Of a stretch of 64,000 nt of DNA, positions 24,477 to 32,513 are shown one piece after another. The translations under genes were made by a program, and so were the position numbers. The stretch is taken from positions 124,001 through 188,000 of the forward strand of contig CAKSLQ010000002.1 of the NCBI GenBank assembly GCA_934467415.1, given 5' to 3'. Positions within the stretch are counted from its first letter, which is position 1. Each line of letters opens with the position of its first letter. Below the pieces are notes generated by a model, which saw nothing but the letters and a program-made list of their open reading frames with translations, ran no database searches and was not told the origin of the DNA. This DNA is from an uncultured Eubacteriales bacterium. GTDB taxonomy: Bacteria; Bacillota; Clostridia; Oscillospirales; CAG-272.

Positions 24477-25244
24477 ATGGATAACATAATGCTCTGCAAA
24501 TCCTTCTCCTTCCGTGAATTTCATTTCACCCGCACGCACCACACCGACGCCATGTGCGGCACGGTCTGCCATCACATCGGCTATATCAAGGCGGGGCGCG
24601 CCGAATTTGTCACCGAGGAACGCACCTACCGCTTTGCGGCGGGGGATGTATTCTACACACCGCCCGGCTGCCGTTATCATTCCTACTGGTACGGGCAGGA
24701 CGGCGACAGCATCGTCTACGATGCCTATGCCTTCACCTATCTGCCCACGACGCAGAACACCGCCTTTGCCCTGCAAAAGCTGAATCCGAACAACGACGCC
24801 ATGGACATGCTGCGCCGTCTCTCCGCGAACAAGCGGACGGACTGCACGTCGGCCGGGCTGCTGTATGCCTTTTTCGGCGCGTGTATGCCGCACATGGAGC
24901 GGCTCGGACAGCATCCGAAGCAGGCGGTCATCGACCGCGCACGCAGCTATATCCGCGCCAACCCGCGCTTCCGGATGCCGGAGCTGGCCGCCTACTGCCG
25001 CATCAGCGAATCCGGGCTGTACGCCGCGTTTCGCGCCGTCACCGGGCACACACCGGTGGAGGAAAAGCACCGCATCCAGATCGAGCTTGCAACGGGTATG
25101 CTCGAGGCGACCGATCTCTCGGTGGAGGAGATCAGCGACCGGCTCGGCTTCTCCTCCCCGGCCTATTTCCGCGCCGTTCTGCGGAAAAGCGTCGGGAAAG
25201 CGCCGCGCGACATCCGCCGCGCCGCGCAGAAAGAACAGATATAA
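24477..25244 (+). CDS. AraC-family transcriptional regulator
   Basis: 255 residues. A cupin-like sensor domain (about 1-130) includes GRAEFVTEERTYRFAAGDVFY. The C-terminal double helix-turn-helix (about 155-255) ends in the family pattern ISDRLGFSSPAYFRAVLRKSVGKAP. It would bind a small molecule, probably a sugar, and activate or repress nearby genes. It diverges from the epimerase gene with a 127-bp shared control region, the usual sign of local regulation. Confidence 0.92.
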   Translation: MDNIMLCKSFSFREFHFTRTHHTDAMCGTVCHHIGYIKAGRAEFVTEERTYRFAAGDVFYTPPGCRYHSYWYGQDGDSIVYDAYAFTYLPTTQNTAFALQKLNPNNDAMDMLRRLSANKRTDCTSAGLLYAFFGACMPHMERLGQHPKQAVIDRARSYIRANPRFRMPELAAYCRISESGLYAAFRAVTGHTPVEEKHRIQIELATGMLEATDLSVEEISDRLGFSSPAYFRAVLRKSVGKAPRDIRRAAQKEQI

Positions 25245-25283
25245 ACAGCACGCGGCCTTCCGATCGGAAGGCCGCGTGCTGTT
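25244..25283. terminator. 40-bp perfect palindrome, bidirectional terminator
   Basis: Arms of 19 bp with only AT at the centre, starting in the AraC stop codon. Followed by TTCTCTTTT on the + strand. It also closes the converging DUF378 gene. Confidence 0.8.
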
Positions 25284-25312
25284 CTCTTTTCGGGCCGCGC
25301 TTTTCACTCTTT

Positions 25313-25525
25313 TTACTGCTGACGCGCTTCGTCCTCGCGCGGGCGGAACAGGAGCGAAATGCACCAGATGCCCGCCAGCGCCACCAGCGTGTAAACGATG
25401 CGGCTGACCACCGCCGCCTGCCCGCCGCACAGCCATGCGACAAAGTCGAAGCCAAACAGGCCGATCGCGCCCCAGTTCAGCGCGCCGACGATCACAAGGA
25501 TCAGCGAGATTCTGTCGATTACCAT
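25313..25525 (-). CDS. DUF378 membrane protein (YuzA-like)
   Basis: 70 residues with two membrane helices. The conserved pattern ILVIVGALNWGAIGLFGFD marks DUF378. I placed the start at the ATG with GAGGG 7 nt upstream. An extended -10 (TGCTATAAT) lies near 25582-25590, inside the 3' end of the spacer after sipL. The function of the family is unknown. Confidence 0.88.
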   Translation of the reverse strand: MVIDRISLILVIVGALNWGAIGLFGFDFVAWLCGGQAAVVSRIVYTLVALAGIWCISLLFRPREDEARQQ

Positions 25526-25600
25526 AATACTACCCTCTTTGCATTCGGATTTGGTACAACTATTATGCACAGAAAGATCGCATTATAGCAGAGGAAATTT

Positions 25601-27145
25601 TTACTGTTTATTTTCGAGGATCAGCGCGTTTTTGCCGTGCAGCGATTCGGGCGACTGCCACGTCGAGACCGGCGCGGTCAGGCGGTTCAGCGCGGCGATC
25701 CGCTCCGGCGCGGTGTGATTCTCCTTGGCGACCGTCCACAGGCTGTCGCCGCGCGGATAGATCACCGTGAGCGGATAGGTGCTCTTTTCAACCGGCTTTG
25801 CCGCCGTGAAATCAATCGCGCCGACGATGCTGCGCTCGCCGCGCACCGTTCCGCAGACCGTGAGCGCCACATCCGCGTCGCAGACGAGGTTCTCGCCGTC
25901 GATCCGTGCGCGCAGGTCGGCAAGGCGCGCCGCTGCCGTTACGGTCATCCCCGCAGGCGTTTCGGCGTCCAGCGTCAGCCGGATCGGGATCGTCCCCTCT
26001 CCCGCCGTGATGCCGTCCGCCGTGTGGCAGATCACGTTCAGCGCACAGCGCCCCGTGACCGTGACCCGCCCGTCCGCAGCGGCGACCTCATCCGCCGTGA
26101 CCGTGCCGGACGCATCCAGCACGCCGTCCGCGCCGCCGAGTCCCAGTGCGGCAAGCGGCAGACTGCCGCCCGCACCGTACACACCTGTGCGGGCGAAAAC
26201 AAGGCGCGCCGTCGGCAGCGTCCGCATCTCGACCGTTCCGTCTGCGCATTCGGAAAAGGCGTCGGCCGTGACCGGGATGCGGCGCGGCGTATCCGTGCGG
26301 CAAAGCAGGCTGATGCTGCACTCCACATAGATATTGCCGCTGTCGGGCTCCCTGCCCGCCTCGGTGGAGAGCACGTCGGCAAAGGCGGTGACCGCCGTCC
26401 CCTTTTCAAGCCCGGCGTCCAGCCGCTCCTCAAACGGGATCTTCCCGCGCAGCATCTTCGGCGTGCCGCCGTCAAGCACCAGCACCTTGGTGCGGCACTC
26501 CCCGCGCAGCGTCGCGCCGTCCGCCGTCGTGCGTACATCCGTGACGGCCGCCGTCGCCCCGCACCAGATTGGGCGTGCGTCCGCCGAGGGCATCCCGATG
26601 CTGTCGGACAGCTCCATGTCTGGCAGCTTGATATAGTGCGTCTCGATGCTGTCCGTCTCATCCCCGAGCATGTGCAGACCGTCGATCTTTTCCGGCGCGC
26701 AGCGCGGTGCGATCGCAGTCTCTGCAAGCACCTGCGGCTTTGCCGCAAGGCGCGTGCGGATGTTGATCTTGCGCGGCGCGCTCAGCCGATAGGTCAGCGC
26801 GTCCGCGCGCACGGCCGCCTCGACTTCGGGCGCAGTCAAGCCCGCGGTCGGGACGGCAAACTCATATTTCGACGGCAGCACCGCCGCGCTCATCTCGCCG
26901 TCCTCGCCGAGATAGAGCAGCGTGTGCAGCACATTCCCGCTCATCTGCGCCTCACTGCCGCTCATGTATCGCGCCGGCGGCAGAACATCTGCCTCCAGCC
27001 GCAGCACCTTCTGCACCTTCGGCAGATAGTCCGGCAGCACAAATTCCCCGCCGCTCTCAAAAAGCGGACTGCTCACGCTCACCGTCTGCTGCATCGTCTG
27101 ACCGCCCGCGGCCAGCTCCTTTTTCTCGCTTGTTTCTGTTTTCAT
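25601..27145 (-). CDS. sipL: SipL-like spore protein (DUF3794/SPOCS repeats and LysM)
   Basis: 514 residues. The N-terminal part (VSSPLFESGGEFVLPDYLPK) begins the first DUF3794/SPOCS domain; further copies follow to about residue 450, and the C-terminus has a LysM motif (YPRGDSLWTVAKENHTAPE). This matches SipL of Clostridioides difficile, which binds SpoIVA through LysM during spore coat assembly in the mother cell. No signal peptide, as expected. The ATG has AAAGGAG 6 nt upstream, and a sigma-E-like promoter lies about 40 nt before it. It implies that the organism forms endospores. Symbol by architecture, not by alignment. Confidence 0.85.
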   Translation of the reverse strand: MKTETSEKKELAAGGQTMQQTVSVSSPLFESGGEFVLPDYLPKVQKVLRLEADVLPPARYMSGSEAQMSGNVLHTLLYLGEDGEMSAAVLPSKYEFAVPTAGLTAPEVEAAVRADALTYRLSAPRKINIRTRLAAKPQVLAETAIAPRCAPEKIDGLHMLGDETDSIETHYIKLPDMELSDSIGMPSADARPIWCGATAAVTDVRTTADGATLRGECRTKVLVLDGGTPKMLRGKIPFEERLDAGLEKGTAVTAFADVLSTEAGREPDSGNIYVECSISLLCRTDTPRRIPVTADAFSECADGTVEMRTLPTARLVFARTGVYGAGGSLPLAALGLGGADGVLDASGTVTADEVAAADGRVTVTGRCALNVICHTADGITAGEGTIPIRLTLDAETPAGMTVTAAARLADLRARIDGENLVCDADVALTVCGTVRGERSIVGAIDFTAAKPVEKSTYPLTVIYPRGDSLWTVAKENHTAPERIAALNRLTAPVSTWQSPESLHGKNALILENKQ

Positions 27146-27184
27146 GTCGGTCTCCTTTGCTCGCTTGCCGTATTTTTCTACTGC

Positions 27185-27213
27185 ATTGTATGCGTGCCGT
27201 CGGACGAACATGC
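27185..27213 (-). promoter_or_regulatory. Sigma-E-like promoter of sipL
   Basis: GCATGTT-14-CATACAAT on the minus strand, close to the Bacillus/Clostridium sigma-E consensus (KMATAWW, 13-16 nt, CATACA-T). The spacing to the ribosome site is right. Confidence 0.6.
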
Positions 27214-27215
27214 AA

Positions 27216-27242
27216 AAAAGCGGAGCGCATCGCGCTCCGCTT
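27216..27242 (-). terminator. Terminator copy 1, upstream of sipL
   Basis: Stem AAAGCGGAGCGC with its inverse and a T-run on the minus strand. Nearly identical (26 of 27 nt) to the terminator of the SCP2 gene on the far side of the repeat. Confidence 0.75.
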
Positions 27243-27301
27243 TGAGATGATTGGCAAAGTCATTTGCTGTACAGCCCCATCGGCGAGGTTGGCTCATATC
27301 A

Positions 27302-27482
27302 GGCTTCCCTTGGGGGAAGCTGGCGCGTAGCGCCTGATGAGGGATTGCACAAAGCAAAGCATATCATGATGCTGTACCTGCTGCCTGCAGTCCCTCATCC
27401 GTCGCCGGTGATGTTTCCCGCAAGGGAAACTCATTAGGAACGCATCGCGTTCCGGGACACACTTCCCCACCGGGGAAGGCCA
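27302..27482. repeat. MITE-like palindromic element
   Basis: About 180 bp with two inverted arms. The left arm begins GGCTTCCC and reaches GATGAGGGA (27336-27344); the right arm starts TCCCTCATC (27391-27399) and ends GGGGAAGGCC. Each arm carries small hairpins. No ORF. With the terminators at both sides it fills the 445-bp gap between sipL and the SCP2 gene. Confidence 0.75.
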
Positions 27483-27552
27483 AGATACTCACCAATCCGA
27501 TAGGGGCAGCACATATGACGCCCGCTTGTCCCCGCTTACTTGTTCGCAACTG

Positions 27553-27587
27553 AAAAGCGGAGCGCATCGCGCCCCGCTTCTCGTTTT
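27553..27587 (-). terminator. Terminator of the SCP2 gene (copy 2)
   Basis: Stem AAGCGG-AGCGC with its inverse, one mismatch, and a T-run on the minus strand, 4 nt past the stop. Confidence 0.8.
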
Positions 27588-27591
27588 TGCT

Positions 27592-28053
27592 TTACTTTGC
27601 TTTCTTTTCGGCAGTCTTTTCCGCCGCCTTCTTTGCCGGTGCTTTCTTTGCAGCGGGCTTTTTCTCGGCGGGCTTCTTCTCTGCCGCCTTCTTCGCGGCG
27701 GGCTTCTTCGCCGCAGCACGCTTTGCGCGCGGCTTATGCAGGGTGGCCAGCGCCGTCACATGATCGATATTGCCGTAGACCTCGATCTTGCCGGACATCA
27801 CGGCGGCAAGCATATCCACCTTGCCGATGAGCGCGTCGATCAGATCCTTCGACTTCGCATAGATCATGGCGGTGTGGTCATGGTAATCATAGGGTTCAAT
27901 GGCGAGATTTCCGCCGATGTACGCGATGTAGAACGCGCCGCCGCAGTCTGCGTCGGTCATGTTGACCTGTACCGCAAAGCTCTCGTTCAGCTTCGAGAGA
28001 TCGGGCGCTCCAATCTTCTTTTTGATCTCTTCAAATTTTTCGATAAAAGTCAT
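27592..28053 (-). CDS. SCP2 sterol-binding-domain protein with Lys/Ala-rich tail
   Basis: 153 residues. The first ~105 residues look like an SCP2 lipid-binding fold (GGAFYIAYIGGNLAIEP, then KSKDLIDALIGKVD and MSGKIEVYGNIDHVTAL). The last ~48 are almost entirely Lys, Ala, Pro and Glu in AAEKKPAAKKAP-type repeats, like bacterial histone-H1 tails. The ATG has AAAGGAG 8 nt upstream. SCP2 proteins carry hydrophobic ligands; the tail could bind nucleic acid or polyphosphate. The combination is uncommon and its role unknown. Confidence 0.8.
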   Translation of the reverse strand: MTFIEKFEEIKKKIGAPDLSKLNESFAVQVNMTDADCGGAFYIAYIGGNLAIEPYDYHDHTAMIYAKSKDLIDALIGKVDMLAAVMSGKIEVYGNIDHVTALATLHKPRAKRAAAKKPAAKKAAEKKPAEKKPAAKKAPAKKAAEKTAEKKAK

Positions 28054-28090
28054 TTTCGGTTCTCCTTTCGTGTATGGCTTTTCCGTCTTC

Positions 28091-28119
28091 ATTATACAAC
28101 GCGGCAGGTCGCACGTCAA
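28091..28119 (-). promoter_or_regulatory. Sigma-A promoter of the SCP2 gene
   Basis: TTGACG-17-TATAAT on the minus strand. Confidence 0.8.
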
Positions 28120-28231
28120 TAGGAATCATTTGCCCCGTTCCTGCAAAATCGACGAAAAATCGTCATGCATCCGCGCATTTTCGACCGAAGTGCGCATTTT
28201 TCAAATTACGCAACTTTTTTGAAAAAGGATA

Positions 28232-28260
28232 TTGACAAACAAAGCCGCTCATGCTATAAT
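28232..28260 (+). promoter_or_regulatory. Consensus sigma-A promoter of the tRNA-Thr/Tyr operon
   Basis: Exact TTGACA-17-TATAAT with A/T tracts upstream. Confidence 0.9.
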
Positions 28261-28282
28261 AACAAAGTCGCGTGAGAAACCC

Positions 28283-28358
28283 GCTGGTGTAGCTCAGCCG
28301 GTAGAGCAGCTGATTTGTAATCAGCAGGTCGGGGGTTCGAATCCGTCCACCAGCTCCA
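28283..28358 (+). tRNA. tRNA-Thr (TGT)
   Basis: 76 nt, encoded CCA. Acceptor GCTGGTG/CACCAGC, anticodon TGT at 28316-28318, T-arm GGGGG-TTCGAAT. Confidence 0.97.
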
Positions 28359-28387
28359 TCGAGCCCGGTTCGCGCGAAACCGCATAT

Positions 28388-28472
28388 GGGAGCGTTCCCG
28401 AGTGGCCAAAGGGGGCAGACTGTAAATCTGTTGTCTCTGACTTCGGTGGTCCGAATCCACCCGCTCCCACCA
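28388..28472 (+). tRNA. tRNA-Tyr (GTA)
   Basis: 85 nt, encoded CCA, long variable arm as in bacterial tRNA-Tyr. Acceptor GGGAGCG/CGCTCCC, anticodon GTA at 28422-28424. Co-transcribed with tRNA-Thr, 29 nt apart. Confidence 0.97.
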
Positions 28473-28506
28473 AAAAGCCCGCAAACCTTGTGTTTGCGGG
28501 CTTTTT
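28472..28506 (+). terminator. Terminator of the tRNA-Thr/Tyr operon
   Basis: A 15-bp stem (AAAAAGCCCGCAAAC with its inverse) ending in T5, directly after the CCA. Confidence 0.92.
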
Positions 28507-28511
28507 CATTT

Positions 28512-28665
28512 GCGCCGCCCGGCGCAACTCCGTTTGCCCGCAGGGCAACTTCATTTCGTGCAATGCACGAACTCCCGTTTTTTGCGGGCGCAAAATGAAG
28601 CTGCAGCTTCGCTGCAAACGGTGTTGCCTGCGGCAAACGATGTGATGTTTGACATCAACGACGAG
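28512..28665. repeat. Cluster of short hairpin repeat units
   Basis: Alternating short stems (GTTTGCCCGCAGGGCAAC, CGTGCAATGCACG, GTTGCCTGCGGCAAAC, GATGTGATGTTTGACATC) joined by words such as ACTTCATTT. No coding sense on either strand. A REP-like element. Confidence 0.55.
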
Positions 28666-28685
28666 CCGAACTTCCCTTTTCTATC

Positions 28686-28719
28686 AAAATCAGCCCCGCG
28701 GATACCCGCGGGGCTGATT
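28686..28719 (-). terminator. Terminator of the pst-pho operon
   Basis: Stem AAAATCAGCCCCGCG with its inverse and TTTT on the minus strand, at the phoR stop. Confidence 0.88.
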
Positions 28720-30378
28720 TTACTTTGTTTTCGGCAGGATGACGGTGAACGTCGAGCCTGCGCCCGGCGCACTCACAAGCGACACGCTGCCGCCCATGTA
28801 TTCGACGGCGTGCTTGACAATGGAAAGCCCGAGCCCCGTGCCGCCCGTCTCTCTGGAATGGCTCTTGTCCACGCGGTAGAACCGCTCAAACACGCGGCTC
28901 TGCGCCGCCTCGGGAATACCGATGCCCGTGTCGGCGACGGTGAGCACGGCGTTCTTCCCGGCATCGCGCACCGTGACGGTGACGCTGCCGCCCTCCACGT
29001 TGTACTTGACCGCATTGGTGCACAGATTGGACAGAATCTCGCGGAGCAGCTGCGGTACACCGCAGACCACGACCGGCGCGCCGCCGAGCGTGACCGTGAC
29101 GCGCTTCTGCTCGGCAAGCGATGAGAGCGCGGCGATCTCCGCCTTGGCCAGCGTATAGAGATCCACGTCCTCGCTCGGCATTTCGCCGTGCTCATCCAGC
29201 CGCGACAGGCGGATGATGTCCTCAATCAGCGAAACCAGGCGCTCCGCTTCGGCGCGGATGCGGCCGACAAACTGCGGCACGTCCTCCGGCTTGACAAGGC
29301 CGTTTTCCAGCAGCTCGGCGCTGCCGAGGATCGACTGGAGCGGCGTTTTCAGCTCGTGCGAGACATTGGCGGTAAACTCGCGGCGGCGGCTCTCGGCGAA
29401 GACCTTTTCGGTCACATCGACGATGAGCATCGCCGCGCCGACCGTTTCGCCGTCCGCCGTGATGCGGCTGATATTCAGCTCCCGCACCTTGCCGCCGCGC
29501 TCCACGCGCAGCTCGCTGTGCCCGTCGGCAAAGGCGGTGCGGATGGCGCTGTCGATCTCGTGCGTGCGATCCACCGTGAGAAAATCTTCCCCGACGCAGG
29601 TCTCGTCGGTCGAGAGGAATTCGGCCGCCGCGGAATTGACGCTGAGGATCATGCCCTTTTTGTCGAGCAGGACCAGCCCCTCCCGCATGTTGCGGACGAC
29701 CGAGGAAAACTCGTTCTGCCTGCGGCGCAGCTCGGCGACCTGCGTATCAATCTGCCGCCGCTGCATCGCGATGTGCGTGAGCAGCGGCGAGAGCTCGTCG
29801 TACACATTGTTATCGAGCGGATGCTCGAGGTCGAGCGAATTCATCGGCTCGACGATCTTCTTCGACACGCGCTTTGCCAGCACCGCCGACAAAACCAGCG
29901 CGACGGCAAGCACGATGCAGATCGGCTGCAGCATCCCGACCACCAGCGACGGTACGGTCGCGTGGCTGACCGAAACGCGCAGCACACTGCCGTCCTCCAG
30001 CCGCTCGGCGCAGTAGATCGTGCGTTCGAGCAGCGTGGCCGAGGTGCGCACGCTCTCGCCGTAGCCGGTTGCCAGCGCGTCACGGATCTCGGCGCGCGCG
30101 GCGTGGTTTTCCAGCGTATCCGCGCTTTTGTTCGTGTCGTACAGCACCGTGCCGTCTGCGCTGACCCAGGTCAGGCGGCAGTTTTCACCTTTAAGCGCAT
30201 TGAGATAGGCCATGCCGCCGGTCTCAACCGCCCCGGCCGCCAGCGTCAGTTCATCGCGCACGCGGGTCTTCTGCACGGCTGAAAAATAGTCATACAGCGC
30301 ACCCATGATCAGCACGATCGAGGCGAGCAGCACGACCGCCGCCGCAAGCAGAACCGAACGGAAAATTTTCTTCGTCAT
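28720..30378 (-). CDS. phoR: Sensor histidine kinase, PhoR type
   Basis: 552 residues. Two membrane helices (about 8-30 and 165-190) flank an extracytoplasmic domain. A HAMP-like linker, a PAS domain (about 260-320) and the kinase core follow: H-box FTANVSHELKTPL, N-box LCTNAVKYN and G-boxes DTGIGI and GTGLGLSIVKH. The start ATG with ATAGGAG was chosen; the longer frame overlaps phoB. It phosphorylates PhoB when phosphate is scarce, with Pst and PhoU signalling repletion. Last gene of the pst operon, 23 nt after phoB. Confidence 0.95.
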   Translation of the reverse strand: MTKKIFRSVLLAAAVVLLASIVLIMGALYDYFSAVQKTRVRDELTLAAGAVETGGMAYLNALKGENCRLTWVSADGTVLYDTNKSADTLENHAARAEIRDALATGYGESVRTSATLLERTIYCAERLEDGSVLRVSVSHATVPSLVVGMLQPICIVLAVALVLSAVLAKRVSKKIVEPMNSLDLEHPLDNNVYDELSPLLTHIAMQRRQIDTQVAELRRRQNEFSSVVRNMREGLVLLDKKGMILSVNSAAAEFLSTDETCVGEDFLTVDRTHEIDSAIRTAFADGHSELRVERGGKVRELNISRITADGETVGAAMLIVDVTEKVFAESRRREFTANVSHELKTPLQSILGSAELLENGLVKPEDVPQFVGRIRAEAERLVSLIEDIIRLSRLDEHGEMPSEDVDLYTLAKAEIAALSSLAEQKRVTVTLGGAPVVVCGVPQLLREILSNLCTNAVKYNVEGGSVTVTVRDAGKNAVLTVADTGIGIPEAAQSRVFERFYRVDKSHSRETGGTGLGLSIVKHAVEYMGGSVSLVSAPGAGSTFTVILPKTK

Positions 30379-30401
30379 GATAAGACTCCTATCCGTACCG
30401 C

Positions 30402-31097
30402 TCACACCTGCGCGTCGGCGGGCAGCAGCTTGTAGCCGACGCCGCGGACCGTCTCGATCCGATCGCCGTATGTACCGAGCTTCTGGCGGAGCGTGCGGAT
30501 ATGCATATCCACCGTGCGGGTCTCGCCGACGAAGCTCTCGCCCCACACCTCCGAAAACAGGCGGTCGCGGGTGAACACTGTCCCCGGATTTTCGAGGAAC
30601 AGGCAGAGCAGTTCAAATTCTTTATAGGTGAGGACGACCGTTTCGCCGTCCGCCGTGACCGTGCGGGCCGTCCGGTTCACGCACAGCCCGCCGCAGCGCA
30701 GCTCCTGCGGTGCGTCCTCCGCGTGACAGCGCCGCAGCACGGCGCGCACACGCGAGACCATCTCCATCATGCCGAAGGGCTTGGTGAGATAGTCGTCGGC
30801 GCCGAGATCGAGGCTCTGCACCTTGTCATACTCCATGCCCTTGGCCGTCGCCATGATGACCGGAATGTCGCAGGTGGCGGGCGCGGCCTTCAGCCGCTTC
30901 AGGATCTCCACCCCATCCTCGCCGGGCAGCATGACGTCGAGCAGGACGAGCGACGGCTTCTCGAGGGCGATCGCCTCGAAAAAGGATGCGCCGTCCGCAA
31001 AGCCGCGCGCCGCAAAGCCGGTGGATTTCAGCGTATAGGTCTCGATCTCCCGGATGCCGGCGTCATCCTCCACGCAAAAGATCAGTGCCACGGTCAT
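30402..31097 (-). CDS. phoB: Response regulator, PhoB/PhoP type
   Basis: 231 residues. The receiver domain (1-120) has the acidic pocket ED near residues 10-11, the phospho-acceptor Asp in LVLLDVMLPGEDG and the Lys in YLTKPF. The C-terminal winged helix of OmpR/PhoB type (about 135-231) contains LTYKEFELLCLFLENPG and RTVDMHIRTLRQKLG. It lies between phoU and phoR in the phosphate operon and would bind the repeats upstream of pstS. Called phoP in Bacillus. Confidence 0.95.
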   Translation of the reverse strand: MTVALIFCVEDDAGIREIETYTLKSTGFAARGFADGASFFEAIALEKPSLVLLDVMLPGEDGVEILKRLKAAPATCDIPVIMATAKGMEYDKVQSLDLGADDYLTKPFGMMEMVSRVRAVLRRCHAEDAPQELRCGGLCVNRTARTVTADGETVVLTYKEFELLCLFLENPGTVFTRDRLFSEVWGESFVGETRTVDMHIRTLRQKLGTYGDRIETVRGVGYKLLPADAQV

Positions 31098-31110
31098 TCC
31101 CCCTTACCTT

Positions 31111-31761
31111 TCAGACTTCTTCGTTTTTATGCACGCCGGTGACCGAGAAGACCACCCACTCCGCGATGTTGACCGCGTGGTCGCCGATGCGCTCAAAGTA
31201 TTTTGCGATCATGAGCAGGTCGAGCGCATACTCGCCGTCCTCCGGCTTCTCCGCGATCATGCGGATCAGCGAGGACTTGACCTTGAGAAAGTAGTCATCC
31301 ACGACGTCGTCGTGCTTCATCGCCGCCTCCGCGATCGAAAGATCGCACTTGACGTAGGCGTCCACGCTCTCGGTGACCATCCTGATAGTCGCCTCCGCCA
31401 TCTTGCCGATGTCGGCACAGTCGGCAGTGCTTCTGCCGCCGAGGAAGCGGATGATCTCGGCGATGTCGGACGCCTGGTCGCCGATGCGCTCCATATCGGT
31501 GATCATTTTCAGCGCGGCGGAAATCTGCCGCAGGTCACGCGCCACGGGCTGCTGCTGCAAAAGGAGCTTGAGGCAGAGCGCCTCGATGCTGTGCTCCATG
31601 CGGTCGATCTCACCGTCGAGCGGCACGACCTTTTCCGCCATGGAAAGGTCGCCCGTGGTGATCGCCTTGCCCGCAAGGGCAATGACCTCTTCACAAAGCG
31701 CGCCCATCTGCGTCAGCTCGCGGCTGAGCAGCGCAAGCTGCTCGTCAAATCTGCTTCTCAT
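31111..31761 (-). CDS. phoU: Phosphate signalling protein PhoU
   Basis: 216 residues, all-helical, two PhoU repeats. Characteristic blocks are RDLRQISAALKMITDMERIGDQA and, in the second half, AKYFERIGDHAVNIAEWV, which bind metal clusters in this family. PhoU links the Pst transporter with PhoR and limits phosphate uptake. The start overlaps the pstB stop by 1 nt. Confidence 0.96.
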   Translation of the reverse strand: MRSRFDEQLALLSRELTQMGALCEEVIALAGKAITTGDLSMAEKVVPLDGEIDRMEHSIEALCLKLLLQQQPVARDLRQISAALKMITDMERIGDQASDIAEIIRFLGGRSTADCADIGKMAEATIRMVTESVDAYVKCDLSIAEAAMKHDDVVDDYFLKVKSSLIRMIAEKPEDGEYALDLLMIAKYFERIGDHAVNIAEWVVFSVTGVHKNEEV

Positions 31762-32513
31762 TATCCGAACCTCCCCGTAATGTAATCCTCGGTCCGCTTG
31801 TCGCGCGGCTGCTCGAACATGCGCTCGGTGCTGCCGTACTCGACGAGGTCGCCGAGCAGGAAGAACGCCGTATTGTCCGAGATACGCACCGCCTGCTGCA
31901 TGTTGTGCGTCACGATAATTATAGTATACTTGTTTTTGAGCTCCATTGCAAGCTCTTCTATTTTGGAAGTGGAGATCGGGTCGAGCGCGCTCGTCGGCTC
32001 GTCCATCAGCAGCACGTTCGGCTCAACGGCGAGGGCGCGCGCGATGCAGAGGCGCTGCTGCTGCCCGCCCGAGAGGCCGAGCGCCGACTTCTTCAGCCTG
32101 TCCTTGACCTCGTCCCAGATGGCGGCGCCGCGCAGCGAGCGCTCCACGATGTCGTCGAGCTTCGCCTTCGACGTGATGCCGTGCGTGCGCGGGCCGTAGG
32201 CGACGTTGTCGTAGATGCTCATCGGAAACGGGTTCGGCTTCTGGAACACCATGCCGACCTCGCGGCGCAGCTCGCACACGTCGGTCGAGGGCGCATAGAC
32301 GTCGATCCCGTTGTAGTTGACCGTGCCGGTGATCTTCACGCCCGGGATCAGGTCGTTCATGCGGTTGAGCGTTTTCAGAAACGTGGACTTGCCGCAGCCG
32401 GACGGGCCGATCAGCGCCGTGATGCTGTTTGGCTCGATCTCGATATTGATATTTTTCAGCGCCTGCGAGCTGCCGTACCACAGGCACAGATCTTCTACCG
32501 TAATGATGCTCAT
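31761..32513 (-). CDS. pstB: Phosphate ABC transporter ATPase
   Basis: 250 residues. Walker A GPSGCGKST, signature LSGGQQQRL and Walker B VLLMDEPTSALD are all canonical, and the regions KPNPFPMSIYDNVAYGPR and KKSALGLSGGQ are typical of PstB. It powers phosphate import through PstCA. It overlaps pstA by 4 nt and phoU by 1 nt. Confidence 0.97.
   Translation of the reverse strand: MSIITVEDLCLWYGSSQALKNINIEIEPNSITALIGPSGCGKSTFLKTLNRMNDLIPGVKITGTVNYNGIDVYAPSTDVCELRREVGMVFQKPNPFPMSIYDNVAYGPRTHGITSKAKLDDIVERSLRGAAIWDEVKDRLKKSALGLSGGQQQRLCIARALAVEPNVLLMDEPTSALDPISTSKIEELAMELKNKYTIIIVTHNMQQAVRISDNTAFFLLGDLVEYGSTERMFEQPRDKRTEDYITGRFG

Noticed and set aside
28163..28640. Frames across the tRNA-Thr/Tyr genes (LICNQQVGGSNP, CKSVVSDFGG types)
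   Set aside because: These are the familiar false translations of tRNA genes.
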